This document shows positions 25,713 through 35,131 of a stretch of 35,548 bases of DNA, piece after piece. Source of the DNA: an uncultured Lachnospiraceae bacterium (GTDB lineage: Bacteria > Bacillota > Clostridia > Lachnospirales > Lachnospiraceae). The stretch spans positions 1-35,548 of the forward strand of contig CANQDW010000018.1 in the NCBI GenBank assembly GCA_947593975.1, given 5' to 3'. Below the pieces are notes generated by a model that made no database searches, was not told where the DNA came from, and worked only from the letters and a program-made list of their open reading frames with translations. Every line of letters starts with the position of its first letter. The stretch's first letter is position 1. The position numbers and the translations under genes are program-made.

Positions 25713-27812
25713 GTGAAGTACAGAGGATTATTAAGAACAGCGATATGTGTTCTGGGAGTAATTCTTGTGAGCAATTTGTGCGGTTTAACCGCGCGGGCGC
25801 AGGAGACGGGAGTTCCTTTTACGGAAGAAGAACAGGCATACATAGAATCCGGCAAGGCGCTTAAAGTAGGTTATGTATCTGACCGCAAGCCCATATCTTT
25901 TAAGGATGAGAACGGGGAACTTGGCGGCGTTTCCAGAAAGATATTTGACAGGCTCGCGGATATAAGCGGGCTGAAGTTTGAATATGCGGAGATCCCGGCA
26001 GGCGATATTACATACGATTACCTTATTGAAGCAGGATACGACCTGGTTACAAGCGTAGAGTACAACGAGGAGAATAAAAAGGCAAGAGGTATCCTGATCA
26101 GCGAGCCGTATCTGTCCAACAGAAAAGTAATCGTTGCAAAAGAGGGACTCAGGTTTAATTCTGATGAAAAATTTAAAGTAGCGATATCTACAGGCTCGCA
26201 GACTATTAAAAAGGTGATCACGGCGAAGTATCCCAATTTTCAGATGGTGGATTATCCGTCGATGGAAGCGTGCTTGGATGCGGTAAATAAAGGAAAAGCC
26301 GATCTTATAATCCAGAACCAGTATGTTGCGGAATACTGGCTGTATAAACCTATTTACCGGGATATGCTGGTCATACCGGTAATGGAAATGAAAGACCAGC
26401 TGTGTTTTTCGGCGGTAACCCCTTTGGAAGGGACCGCAGAGGAACTTAAAGAAGAGGAACTTTTAATTTCGATCATTGATAAATCTATTGCGCAGATGTC
26501 CGATGCGGAAGTGTCCGGGTATATTATTTCCTCGGCGTTAGAAAATATGTATGAATACTCTGTTTCTGATTTCGCATATCAGTACCGCTACATACTTATC
26601 GTATCAGGCATAGCGCTTGTTCTTATAATCGTTTTGGTATGCTTAAGCCTGCGTTTCAGGCTCAGATCCATTCATTTGCGCGCGGAAGCCAAGGCAAAAG
26701 GCGATTTTCTGTCGATGATGAGCCATGAGATCCGTACGCCGTTAAACGGATTGATAAGCCTGTATTATCTTATGTCGCAAAATATAGACGACAAAGATAA
26801 GATGACCGAATATCTTGCTCAGTCATCCGAGGTGTCGCAGTACCTTTTGTCGTTATTGAATAATATCTTAGACATGTCAAAACTTCAGGAAAATCAAATG
26901 GATATAGAAAGTAAGCCCGTGGATCTTAATCTGCTGTTTGAGACTGTGGAGACGGTAGAAAAAGGGAGCATGGAAAGTAAAAAAATTGATTTTTGCATAG
27001 AAACGGATATTTTATATCCGGTAGTGCTGGGAGATGCAGTAAGGATCAAACAGGTTATGCTGAATCTGTTGGATAATGCCTGCAAATATACGGCAAACGG
27101 AGGATATGTACATGTAAAGGCAAGCCAGTCGCGAGATGAGAATGGCGACGTTCTTACGGAAATAAATGTGACGGATAACGGCCATGGTATGAGCGAAGAA
27201 TTCCAGAAAAAGATATTTATGCCGTTTACGCAGGAACGAAATACAGTTTCCCAGGGAAATCAGGGAACGGGGCTTGGACTGTCGATATGCGCTCTCCTTG
27301 CAGAAAATATGGGCGGAAGCCTTAAGGTGGAGAGCAGGCTGAACGAGGGAAGCCGCTTTACGTTTGTATTTCCTGCAAAAGAGGCCGAGATTTTTGAAAA
27401 AGACAGTATAAAAAAGCAGGATGTAAATGATGGCGCGGAAAATGAAAAGCCGCGCGTTTTGGTAGCGGAAGATAATGAACTCAACGCCCAGCTTTTGGTT
27501 GAGGTGCTTAAGGAAGAGGGATTTGAAGTTAAGCATGTAAAGGACGGAAAGCAGGCTGTAGAGGCTTTTTGCGGATCGGCCATAGGCGAATACGGCGTTA
27601 TTTTGATGGATCTTTTAATGCCCGAAATGAACGGATTTGACGCGGCGCTTGCGATACGCGCGTCAAAACGCCCGGACGCCGGTACGGTAAAGATATTTGC
27701 AAGTACGGCCAATACGATGCCTGAGGATCAAAAGAGGGCGTTTGAGAGCGGAATGGATGATTTTATCGCAAAACCGATCAATATCAGGGAACTTTTGGAG
27801 AAGATTTCATGA
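25713..27812 (+). CDS. Hybrid histidine kinase with solute-binding sensor domain and receiver
   Basis: The 699-residue protein has a signal-like segment (about 4-28), then an SBP_bac_3 (BvgS/EvgS-type Venus-flytrap) domain at about 38-270 with LKVGYVSDRKPISF at its front. A membrane segment follows (293-313), then HisKA with H338 in MMSHEIRTPLNG, an HATPase domain (VMLNLLDNACKYT and GTGLGLS) and a C-terminal REC domain with D633 in LMDLLMPEMNG. It should sense an amino acid-like or small organic ligand. It has no HPt domain and no output domain, so its phosphate must pass to another protein. I chose GTG 25713 (AAAGG 12 bases upstream); ATG 25701 has no room for a site. TATAAT at 25648-25653 is a possible -10. 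The stop overlaps the next gene by four bases. Confidence 0.88.
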   Translation: MKYRGLLRTAICVLGVILVSNLCGLTARAQETGVPFTEEEQAYIESGKALKVGYVSDRKPISFKDENGELGGVSRKIFDRLADISGLKFEYAEIPAGDITYDYLIEAGYDLVTSVEYNEENKKARGILISEPYLSNRKVIVAKEGLRFNSDEKFKVAISTGSQTIKKVITAKYPNFQMVDYPSMEACLDAVNKGKADLIIQNQYVAEYWLYKPIYRDMLVIPVMEMKDQLCFSAVTPLEGTAEELKEEELLISIIDKSIAQMSDAEVSGYIISSALENMYEYSVSDFAYQYRYILIVSGIALVLIIVLVCLSLRFRLRSIHLRAEAKAKGDFLSMMSHEIRTPLNGLISLYYLMSQNIDDKDKMTEYLAQSSEVSQYLLSLLNNILDMSKLQENQMDIESKPVDLNLLFETVETVEKGSMESKKIDFCIETDILYPVVLGDAVRIKQVMLNLLDNACKYTANGGYVHVKASQSRDENGDVLTEINVTDNGHGMSEEFQKKIFMPFTQERNTVSQGNQGTGLGLSICALLAENMGGSLKVESRLNEGSRFTFVFPAKEAEIFEKDSIKKQDVNDGAENEKPRVLVAEDNELNAQLLVEVLKEEGFEVKHVKDGKQAVEAFCGSAIGEYGVILMDLLMPEMNGFDAALAIRASKRPDAGTVKIFASTANTMPEDQKRAFESGMDDFIAKPINIRELLEKIS

Positions 27813-29503
27813 GGACAGGAAAGATTATGAAGAATAAGAAAAATATTATTTTGATAATATGTTTTATATTGGTATGCATAGCGGTAACTTTATTTTTTTC
27901 GATATTTACCAAAAGCGACATTTTAAGCAGCAAGATGCTTAAGGAAGAGAGGATCAGTTTTATCTCCGATACGGGGGAAACTATTGAGTATGCGCTTGAC
28001 GATACCGAAAACGGCGGACCGATGCTTGATGATGCGCCAAGGATGGACGGGGTATACGTTGCGGAATATACTCTTGAAAAGGGCGAATATATTGAGCTGT
28101 CGCTGACTTTCGGCGCAGGAGAAGCGGAAGTATTTGCAAATGGCAATAAGCTGTATTCCGAACAGATAATGGAATGTGATTATATCGTATCCACGCCCGA
28201 TATGAAAATATATTTTAACAATCTTGAAGAAGATGTAGAGCTGGTAACAAAAGTAAGATATACCAATGAGACCAATTATATATTCCCGGCAATGCTAAGT
28301 ATCGCAAATCCGGCTGACAGATCAAAAAACGATGCGGCTGTAGTCAATACGCTGGCGCTGCCCGCGGGAATGACCGGCATAAGTTTCGTATTTATCATAG
28401 GATTGTTTCTGATGTCGGTATATTTTTCAAAAGTTGATATAAGCCTTTTGTTCCTTGCTTGTGCAAACGGCTGTTATTGCGTAAACCATATGCTCAGCAC
28501 CGGCGCGGTAGAAGTAAATTTGGATTCAGCATATGCTGCAAATATATTTTATGCGCTTCCGTATGCGGTAGAATTATTTGTAATGATATATATTATCATG
28601 AACCGCAAAAAGCCTATATTCAGATATTTTTGGATCATACTCTCGGTTTTCTGCGTATTTATTGTTGTAATGCAGCTGTTGGGCGTAGCGGGCAGCAATA
28701 TTACCGTATTCAGCATAAATACCGGATTCCTTGGGAGTTTGATATATTCAACAAATATGGACATAATAGTGAGGATGACTAATGTGTATCTGCTGCTTAT
28801 AAGCGTGATCGCAGCGTTCTTGTATTATATCGGTTTTATATCAAATATGGTAATGGAAAAGTCGGCGATCGAAACCCAGTCAAGGGTTTTGGTCCGGGGA
28901 TATAACAATATTGTAAATAATATAAAGCAGACGGCGGCCGTAAGGCATGAGTGGAAGAACGACCTGCTTATGCTTGACGTACTGTATAAACAGAAACGGT
29001 ATGAGGAGATCGGCGATTATCTTGAAAAGAGAAATTCCCAACTTGCTGACTTTGATAAAGTACGTTTTACTGATAATTTCATGTTCGACGTGATACTTAA
29101 TTCCGCGCTTGCCAGGGCAGATGCGGAGGGCGTGCGGCTTGAAACAAACATTAACATTGCGGAATCGATAAATATAAAAGAAGAAGATATGTGTTCGCTT
29201 CTTATGAACATGTTCGACAATGCTTTTAATGCGTGCGCAATGGTTGAAGAAAAAGAAAAATATATAAGTTTCAGCGCAGTACAAAAGAAAGGTTTTATAG
29301 CGATAAGCTGTTCCAACAGAGTCCCGCAGACAGACAGTAAGGATAATACGGATGATATCTCGCATGGCTGGGGACTGAAGAATATGAAGGAGATATGCAG
29401 ACGGTACGGTTCCGATCTTGTGATCATAAATGACGGGGAGACATTTACCGTTGAAACCGCATTGCAGCTTGATGCATATAAAACGGATCAGAAAGAGGAG
29501 TGA
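27809..29503 (+). CDS. GHKL-type sensor histidine kinase with extracytoplasmic domain
   Basis: The 564-residue protein has a membrane anchor (about 12-33), an extracytoplasmic beta-rich domain (about 35-180), six or seven membrane segments (about 190-350, reminiscent of 7TMR-DISM) and a GHKL kinase core of the AgrC/LytS style. The phosphorylated histidine is H380 in RHEWKND, the N-box is NMFDNAFNAC, and the G-box is HGWGLKNM. Start ATG 27809 overlaps the previous stop (ATGA), which indicates coupled translation; ATG 27827 is an alternative. Its natural partner is the LytTR regulator directly downstream. Confidence 0.87.
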   Translation: MRTGKIMKNKKNIILIICFILVCIAVTLFFSIFTKSDILSSKMLKEERISFISDTGETIEYALDDTENGGPMLDDAPRMDGVYVAEYTLEKGEYIELSLTFGAGEAEVFANGNKLYSEQIMECDYIVSTPDMKIYFNNLEEDVELVTKVRYTNETNYIFPAMLSIANPADRSKNDAAVVNTLALPAGMTGISFVFIIGLFLMSVYFSKVDISLLFLACANGCYCVNHMLSTGAVEVNLDSAYAANIFYALPYAVELFVMIYIIMNRKKPIFRYFWIILSVFCVFIVVMQLLGVAGSNITVFSINTGFLGSLIYSTNMDIIVRMTNVYLLLISVIAAFLYYIGFISNMVMEKSAIETQSRVLVRGYNNIVNNIKQTAAVRHEWKNDLLMLDVLYKQKRYEEIGDYLEKRNSQLADFDKVRFTDNFMFDVILNSALARADAEGVRLETNINIAESINIKEEDMCSLLMNMFDNAFNACAMVEEKEKYISFSAVQKKGFIAISCSNRVPQTDSKDNTDDISHGWGLKNMKEICRRYGSDLVIINDGETFTVETALQLDAYKTDQKEE

Positions 29504-29508
29504 TAGGT

Positions 29509-30222
29509 GTGTATTCAATAGCAGTCTGTGATGATGATAAGGATTTTGCGCATATGCTGTTAAAGACATGCGGCGAGATAATGACAGAACTTGGGATACC
29601 CTGCAGGCGCAATACATATTATTCGGCAGATGAAGTGCTTCGCGCTTATCAAAGAAGCACAAGTATCGATCTTTTGATACTTGATATAAAGCTTGCGGAA
29701 AAAAACGGCATAGAGCTTGCGAAGGAATTAAGGGAATGCGGGATCAATGTATCGATAATACTGATCAGCTCGGACAGTTCGTATCTTTTAGACGGATATA
29801 CGGTCCAGCCGATATATTTCCTTATGAAGCCGTTTACGCGGGATCAGCTTTCAAAAGCGATATCGGTAGATCTCAAAAGAAGGATGCGCAATAAAACGAT
29901 TACTGTAAAGTGTGAGAAGAAACAGGTAAAGATCCTTTCGGACAGCATATATTATCTTGAGGTAATGGACCATACTATCACGATCCATACGCGCTCGGGG
30001 GATTATGTCACGCATTCTACGCTTAAGCAGTTCCTTGATATGCTTCCCGCAGATCAGTTCTGCAGATGCCATAATTCTTATGCCGTGAACCTTTCGTTTG
30101 TGTCAAATATCTCAAGGACGGCGGGCGCCTCGCTTGAGTGCTCCGTGAGAGTTCCGGTAGGAAGAAAATATTATGACGAGCTTCAGCAGAGCTTCATCAA
30201 ATACGTCAACTGCAGTATATAG
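29509..30222 (+). CDS. LytTR-family response regulator
   Basis: The 237-residue regulator has a REC domain with acidic patch CDDDK and phospho-acceptor D59 in LLILDIKL, and K in MKPFT. A LytTR DNA-binding domain follows at about 130-237 (KILSDSIYYLEVMDHTITIH and FCRCHNSYAVNL). AgrA/VirR-type regulators bind paired direct repeats near promoters. The start is probably GTG 29509 (AGAGGAG eight bases upstream); GTG 29500 would overlap the kinase stop but has its site too close. It follows the GHKL kinase by five bases and is the only DNA-binding output seen in this signalling cluster. Confidence 0.92.
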   Translation: MYSIAVCDDDKDFAHMLLKTCGEIMTELGIPCRRNTYYSADEVLRAYQRSTSIDLLILDIKLAEKNGIELAKELRECGINVSIILISSDSSYLLDGYTVQPIYFLMKPFTRDQLSKAISVDLKRRMRNKTITVKCEKKQVKILSDSIYYLEVMDHTITIHTRSGDYVTHSTLKQFLDMLPADQFCRCHNSYAVNLSFVSNISRTAGASLECSVRVPVGRKYYDELQQSFIKYVNCSI

Positions 30223-30231
30223 TTTCCGTAT

Positions 30232-33200
30232 TCAGGCGATATCAAGCGCGCGCTTGATATTGTCGAGAAGCGTTTCGTAGTCAGCCATGCATTTTGCATG
30301 GTTTTCTTTTATGTATGCGATATTTCCGTCTTTTGCGGCAAATTCAAGCGCTTTTGCCTGCTCGGAAAGGTCTTTTGCGCCTATTGAAAGGGAAGTTGAT
30401 TTTAATGAGTGTATAATGATACGGTAATTTTCCCAGTCGTTTGCTTCAAAGAAACCGCATATGTCCGAAAGCTTTGAATTTTCAAAATATGTAGCTATTA
30501 TCTCTATGTAGATATCCTTATCGTCTGCGCAGTATGAAAGCCCTGTTTTTATATCAAGGAAGCTGAATTTTTCTTCAAATGTCTGCGCATGGTCAGGGTT
30601 TTCGGAAGTTATCGGTTCTTCGGTCTGTTCTTTCTTATAAGAGATCTTTTCCTGCGGGAGATACTGTTCAAGTACCGTTTCAAGCTGCCTTACAACAATA
30701 GGCTTGCTCAGATATGAGGAAAAGCCCAGTTTAAGATAGCTTTCTTTCGCTCCTGCCACTGCATTTGCGGTCATGGCTATCACGGCGGTATCCTTAGGCA
30801 GTATATGCGAATCCCTTAGGCTGTTAAATGTTTCTATTCCGTCCATGTCAGGCATCATGTGGTCCATGAAAATTATATCGTAATGTTTTGCAAGGACCAT
30901 TTCTATACATTTTTGTCCGCTTGACGCGGTGTCCGGAGTGAAACCGTTACGCTTCATAAGGTTTGCGGCTACTTTAAGGTTCATGGCGTTATCGTCTACA
31001 ACAAGGATGTCCGCCGTCGGGGCATAGACATACTGTGAGTTCTGTTCCGAAGCAAGGCTCTGCTGATGCCTTAAGGAGAAATCCCCTATCGGCGAAGGAT
31101 CGGATATGCCCTGTTTCAGATTAAAGCTGAAGGAAGAACCTTTTCCGTATACGCTTGAAACATTCAGTTTGGAACCCATCATTTTTAACAGATTGTGGGT
31201 AATAGGTATTCCGAGTCCAGTGCCTTCTATTGAACGGTTGCGGCGTTCGTCAATACGCTGGAATGAGTCGAAAAGTTTCTGCATATCTTCATCCTTTATA
31301 CCTATTCCAGTGTCAGCGACTTCGACGAACAATATTATGTGATCGTCGCTCTTATCGGTAATGCCGAGTGTAAGCGTTACAGTTCCGAGTTCGGTATATT
31401 TTACCGCGTTTGTAAGCAGGTTTATTATTATCTGGCGGATTCTTATGTCGTCGCCGTACAGTCCCGCGGGAATATTTTCGTCAACGTTCACTATGAATTT
31501 AAGGTCTTTTTGGGCGGCTCTGGCGTTCGTCATGTTTACAAGGTCGTTTATCATTGAAGCGGTATCGTAGTTGACGGGAGTTATCTCCATTTTGCCGCTT
31601 TCTATTTTTGAAAAATCCAAAATGTCGTTAATGAGCGACAGGAGGGTATTTCCGGCACTCTTGATATTCATGGAATATTCGTTTATTTCAGGATTATTGT
31701 TTTCGCGAAGGATCATCTCGTTCATTCCCAGAACGGCGTTTATCGGGGTCCTGATCTCATGGCTCATCTGGGCGAGGAAGAGCGATTTCGCTTTGTCTGC
31801 GGAGGTCGCCACCTCCGCCGCATGGCGGAGGGTGTCGTTTGCCTCCTTTTGCAAGAGTATCATTTTATTTATAAGAGTTATCACTCCTATAATACATACG
31901 CTGAAAAGTCCCGCGTAAATGATCACATATCGCAGAACGTCGCCATACATGCTCCAGATATCTTTCATTACTATTATATTAAAGTTTGAGACGGTATCCT
32001 TTATGATAAGACATTCGCGGAGCTTTCCGTCATAATCGTGTATGGCGCCCATGTTTTTATCGGTATTTCCGTATAAACTTTTATAGGAAAGCGTGGCAAG
32101 GTTTACAAATTTGCCGTTCCACGGCTGATAAGCGGTGTTTGGATGGTTTATTATCTGACCGTCCTTATCTGCCAAAAAGGCATAGCCGTCCTCTGTATAA
32201 TTGGAATTGATTATATCGGTGAGCACGTTAAGATAAAAATCAATTGCAAATACGCCTAAAAAGCTGCCTGAATCCGTATATACCGCTTTGGAAAAAGTTA
32301 TGCAGTACTGTCCCGCCCTTGCGTCATAATAAGGTTCTGAAATACTGTAGTCATTGGTGGCAAGAGCATCGATATACCACTGGCGTTCTTCTTCGACATA
32401 ATCTTCAGCGGGTACCCATCCGTTATTCATTATCATTGGATGTCCGTGCGTTTTGTCAAACGCAGGGTTTGCTATATAGGTTGCAGATATGCCGGAATAG
32501 TGCTTTGTTATATTGTCAAGCCATGATACCATGCCGTTATAATCGTCTAATTTTTCGGGTTCGGCAGAAATCGTATTTGTAAACATTTCCAATATATTTT
32601 TCTGTTCAAGCACCCAGCTTGAGATCTGGTATCTGTAAGCGTTGGCTTCTTCCGTCATTTTTGTTTTTGACCATTTTAAATGAAGGGACGAAGAAATAAA
32701 TATCGTAAATACCATTGTTACGATAAACGCAAGGACTATCCATAACCTGAACCTATACTGCATTTTAACAGATATGTGCCGGGTCTTGTTTCTCAGTTTT
32801 TTTGCGCGGTCGGTTGAAACGATGCGGGAGTAGCTGAAAAGGTTATCCATCATGTCTGAAAGCTGCGACACATAAGTTTTTATATTATCGGATATATTTT
32901 TCAGGTTCCCGTTATTCATATCTTCGGAAGATGTAAGTTCCGATATATTGTTCAGCGGCGCGCGGAATTTGTCGGAGAGTCCGGACAGAAATTCCTCCTT
33001 ATCGTGCAGGGCGTTTTCCGCGCGGTATCTTTCACGCATTACTATTATGAGAAACAATGTTATTACAAGGATCATAAGTATAAGCGCGAAAGAACTGATT
33101 ATAAGCTGCATATAGCTGTCCTTATACAATTTTCGGTTTTCTATCGAAAGCATAAGATACCAGTTGTTTTCCGTTTTAGAGCAGAATACGGTTCCGCTGT

Positions 33201-33963
33201 CTGAAGTTTTTATGGAAACGCTGTTAAGATCCTGTGAGTCTGCTTTCATAAACGCCGAGTAGTAATTCCCAAAATCCGTTGAAAGCCTCTGCCCGATCAT
33301 GCCTGTATCTGAAAAGCCGACGATAACGCCGTCCTGATTGATGATCATTGCTTCACCGTAATCCGAAGCGTTCATTTTTTCGATATACGCCTGTATTTCC
33401 GACATGGAGTAATCCATGCCGACTATTGACCTGCCGTCTCCCAAAACTTTGGAAACGGTAAAGCACATGTCGTCGGTAAAGGCGTCTTTATATATTGAGC
33501 TTATGTATGTGTTTCCCTTCGGGACCGACATCAGTCCCTTGTACCATATCCTGTCCTGGACTACATAGTCTTCGGGTGTCGGCATATCTGAGATAAGCAC
33601 TTCGCCAAGACGGGTTATGCAGAATATATTAAGGCAGGTTTTTCCTGAGGATGCTATAGTGCTTTTCTTTGCGGATGAAAGGAAATCGTATATTTCCTGA
33701 GTGCGGTCGCCGCTGTAGTCCGCGGACCCTGTTTTGGCAAAAAGTTCTTCGAGTTCTGTACCTATTGTATCAAGCGAATGGGAGCTGTCGGTAAGGCGCT
33801 GCTGCAGTTCTGACGCGATAAGGTCGATCTTCATCTGACCCATCTCGTCAGTCTGTTTTGACGTCAGTCTGTACATAAGATATATATTTAATGAAAGCAC
33901 TAAAAGTATTATCAGGGATAATACGGTTACTGCAATATAGCTTGGCTTTGAACGGTTTTTCAT
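30232..33963 (-). CDS. Large hybrid histidine kinase with two sensor regions, REC and HPt
   Basis: The 1243-residue protein has this order: membrane segment 8-30; dCache-like extracytoplasmic domain (about 31-288); membrane segment (about 290-312); a degenerate HisKA-like helical hairpin (about 320-382) reading LSDKFRAPLNNI with D331 where the His belongs; membrane segment 407-425; second dCache-like domain (about 430-675, YIANPAFDKTHG and WYIDALAT); and a membrane segment (about 680-703). Then come HisKA with H735 in MSHEIRTPINAV, HATPase (INLLTNAVKYTE and GTGLGIP), REC with D1034 in FMDHMMPDMDG, and HPt with H1185 in IIHSLKSTS. The start is ATG 33963 with GGAGG five bases upstream; a longer frame to 34083 lacks a site. 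It runs convergent to the LytTR gene. A complete phosphorelay is present, but the final regulator is not. Confidence 0.88.
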   Translation of the reverse strand: MKNRSKPSYIAVTVLSLIILLVLSLNIYLMYRLTSKQTDEMGQMKIDLIASELQQRLTDSSHSLDTIGTELEELFAKTGSADYSGDRTQEIYDFLSSAKKSTIASSGKTCLNIFCITRLGEVLISDMPTPEDYVVQDRIWYKGLMSVPKGNTYISSIYKDAFTDDMCFTVSKVLGDGRSIVGMDYSMSEIQAYIEKMNASDYGEAMIINQDGVIVGFSDTGMIGQRLSTDFGNYYSAFMKADSQDLNSVSIKTSDSGTVFCSKTENNWYLMLSIENRKLYKDSYMQLIISSFALILMILVITLFLIIVMRERYRAENALHDKEEFLSGLSDKFRAPLNNISELTSSEDMNNGNLKNISDNIKTYVSQLSDMMDNLFSYSRIVSTDRAKKLRNKTRHISVKMQYRFRLWIVLAFIVTMVFTIFISSSLHLKWSKTKMTEEANAYRYQISSWVLEQKNILEMFTNTISAEPEKLDDYNGMVSWLDNITKHYSGISATYIANPAFDKTHGHPMIMNNGWVPAEDYVEEERQWYIDALATNDYSISEPYYDARAGQYCITFSKAVYTDSGSFLGVFAIDFYLNVLTDIINSNYTEDGYAFLADKDGQIINHPNTAYQPWNGKFVNLATLSYKSLYGNTDKNMGAIHDYDGKLRECLIIKDTVSNFNIIVMKDIWSMYGDVLRYVIIYAGLFSVCIIGVITLINKMILLQKEANDTLRHAAEVATSADKAKSLFLAQMSHEIRTPINAVLGMNEMILRENNNPEINEYSMNIKSAGNTLLSLINDILDFSKIESGKMEITPVNYDTASMINDLVNMTNARAAQKDLKFIVNVDENIPAGLYGDDIRIRQIIINLLTNAVKYTELGTVTLTLGITDKSDDHIILFVEVADTGIGIKDEDMQKLFDSFQRIDERRNRSIEGTGLGIPITHNLLKMMGSKLNVSSVYGKGSSFSFNLKQGISDPSPIGDFSLRHQQSLASEQNSQYVYAPTADILVVDDNAMNLKVAANLMKRNGFTPDTASSGQKCIEMVLAKHYDIIFMDHMMPDMDGIETFNSLRDSHILPKDTAVIAMTANAVAGAKESYLKLGFSSYLSKPIVVRQLETVLEQYLPQEKISYKKEQTEEPITSENPDHAQTFEEKFSFLDIKTGLSYCADDKDIYIEIIATYFENSKLSDICGFFEANDWENYRIIIHSLKSTSLSIGAKDLSEQAKALEFAAKDGNIAYIKENHAKCMADYETLLDNIKRALDIA
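30239..30260. repeat. Perfect 22-bp palindrome at the convergent gene ends
   Basis: ATATCAAGCGC (30239-30249) and GCGCTTGATAT (30250-30260) are exact complements with no spacer. It lies inside the last codons of the large kinase and 16 bases after the LytTR stop. Neither strand has a T-run next to it, so it is not a standard intrinsic terminator, although it could act as a weak two-way one or protect 3' ends. Confidence 0.6.
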
Positions 33964-34076
33964 AGCAGCCTCCATAAATAAAAAATAATAAATTTCCAAT
34001 ATAATACTATTATGCCACATCAAAAAATTAGTGTGTATAGGGACTTTAAGTTGTTTACGGCGGGTTTTTTGCGTAA

Positions 34077-34105
34077 GTGACATAAAGAGGTTTATATGTT
34101 ATAAT
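34077..34105 (+). promoter_or_regulatory. Promoter of the MBL-fold gene
   Basis: GTGACA (34077-34082), a 17-base spacer and TATAAT (34100-34105) with an extended -10 TG. It lies in the divergent space between the large kinase and the MBL gene. On the minus strand CATAAT (near 34010-34015) is a possible -10 for the kinase, but its -35 is weak. Confidence 0.6.
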
Positions 34106-34139
34106 CGTTCCAAATAACAAAAATGGGAGAACTCAAATT

Positions 34140-35021
34140 ATGTACGAACTTATACAGGTATCTGATAAGAGCTATTATATTGAAAGCCCTACAAAAATAG
34201 GGCTTGTAAGATTAAACGATACGGACGTGTGCCTTATAGACAGCGGCAATAACAGGGATGCCGGAAAGAAGATAAAGCGCATCCTTGACCAAAACGGCTG
34301 GAATCTGAAAACGATATATAATACGCATTCCAATGCGGATCATATCGGAGGTAACAAATACCTCCAGGAACAGACCGGGTGCAGCATATATGCTCCCGAC
34401 ATCAACTGCTGTTTTACAAACCATACTATACTGTCGCCGGCGTTTTTGTATGGCGGATATCCGTGTAAGGATCTGAGGCACAAATTCCTTTTGGCGCAGG
34501 AAAGCCGTTCGGGACGCCTTAGTACGGACGTATTGCCCGAAGGTTTTGAGATCATCGGGCTTTCCGGTCATTTTTTCGATATGGCGGGATACAGGACGCC
34601 CGATGACGTGGTATATCTTGCAGACTGCCTGCTCAGCCGCAATACCCTGGAAAAATACCAGATAGGCTTTCTTTACGACGTACAGGCTTATCTTGATACG
34701 TTAGAAAAGGTAAAAACGATGAAGGCAAAGATCTTTATACCTTCACATGCAGAAGCCTGTGAGGATATTGCAAAGCTTGCCCAGTACAATATAGACAAGG
34801 TGCTTGAAACGGCGGATAAGATCATGGATATCTTAAGCAGTCCGGTATGTTTTGAAGAACTCTTAAAAAAATTGTTTGACGAGTATGGTCTCGTTATGAA
34901 TTTTGAGCAGAACGTACTGGTAGGGAGCACCGTTCGTTCATACCTTGCATGGCTTAAAGATATGGGTAAACTTACCGTTAGTTTTGAAGACAACATGATG
35001 AAATGGAGCGTTTGTTTGTAA
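34140..35021 (+). CDS. MBL-fold metallohydrolase
   Basis: The 293-residue cytoplasmic protein has the metallo-beta-lactamase fold. The metal motif reads THSNADHIGG (H63, N65, D67, H68), so the second histidine of the usual HxHxDH is asparagine. Later ligands are probably H in LSGHFFDM, D in YLADCL and H in IPSHAEAC. A C-terminal extension (about 215-293) resembles a small winged-helix-like region (SYLAWLKDMGKLTV). The substrate is unknown; glyoxalase II-like or beta-lactamase-related hydrolysis is possible. The start is ATG 34140 with GGGAG about nine bases upstream. Confidence 0.87.
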   Translation: MYELIQVSDKSYYIESPTKIGLVRLNDTDVCLIDSGNNRDAGKKIKRILDQNGWNLKTIYNTHSNADHIGGNKYLQEQTGCSIYAPDINCCFTNHTILSPAFLYGGYPCKDLRHKFLLAQESRSGRLSTDVLPEGFEIIGLSGHFFDMAGYRTPDDVVYLADCLLSRNTLEKYQIGFLYDVQAYLDTLEKVKTMKAKIFIPSHAEACEDIAKLAQYNIDKVLETADKIMDILSSPVCFEELLKKLFDEYGLVMNFEQNVLVGSTVRSYLAWLKDMGKLTVSFEDNMMKWSVCL

Positions 35022-35066
35022 TTAGTGTTAAAAAATATGCAAAATATGTAAAAAGTTAAAAATAGG

Positions 35067-35095
35067 TTGAATTATGTATAAAAATATGAAATAAT
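35067..35095 (+). promoter_or_regulatory. Possible promoter of the terminal gene
   Basis: TTGAAT (35067-35072), a 17-base spacer and AATAAT (35090-35095) in a very AT-rich spacer, 36 bases before the start codon. The -10 lacks the first consensus T. Confidence 0.35.
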
Positions 35096-35131
35096 AATAT
35101 TTACTTAATTATATTTTTAGGAGGGAAAAAT

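Noticed and set aside
28880-29662. 260-codon minus-strand frame across the GHKL kinase and regulator start
   Set aside because: It covers the conserved kinase core on the other strand and shows no family pattern.
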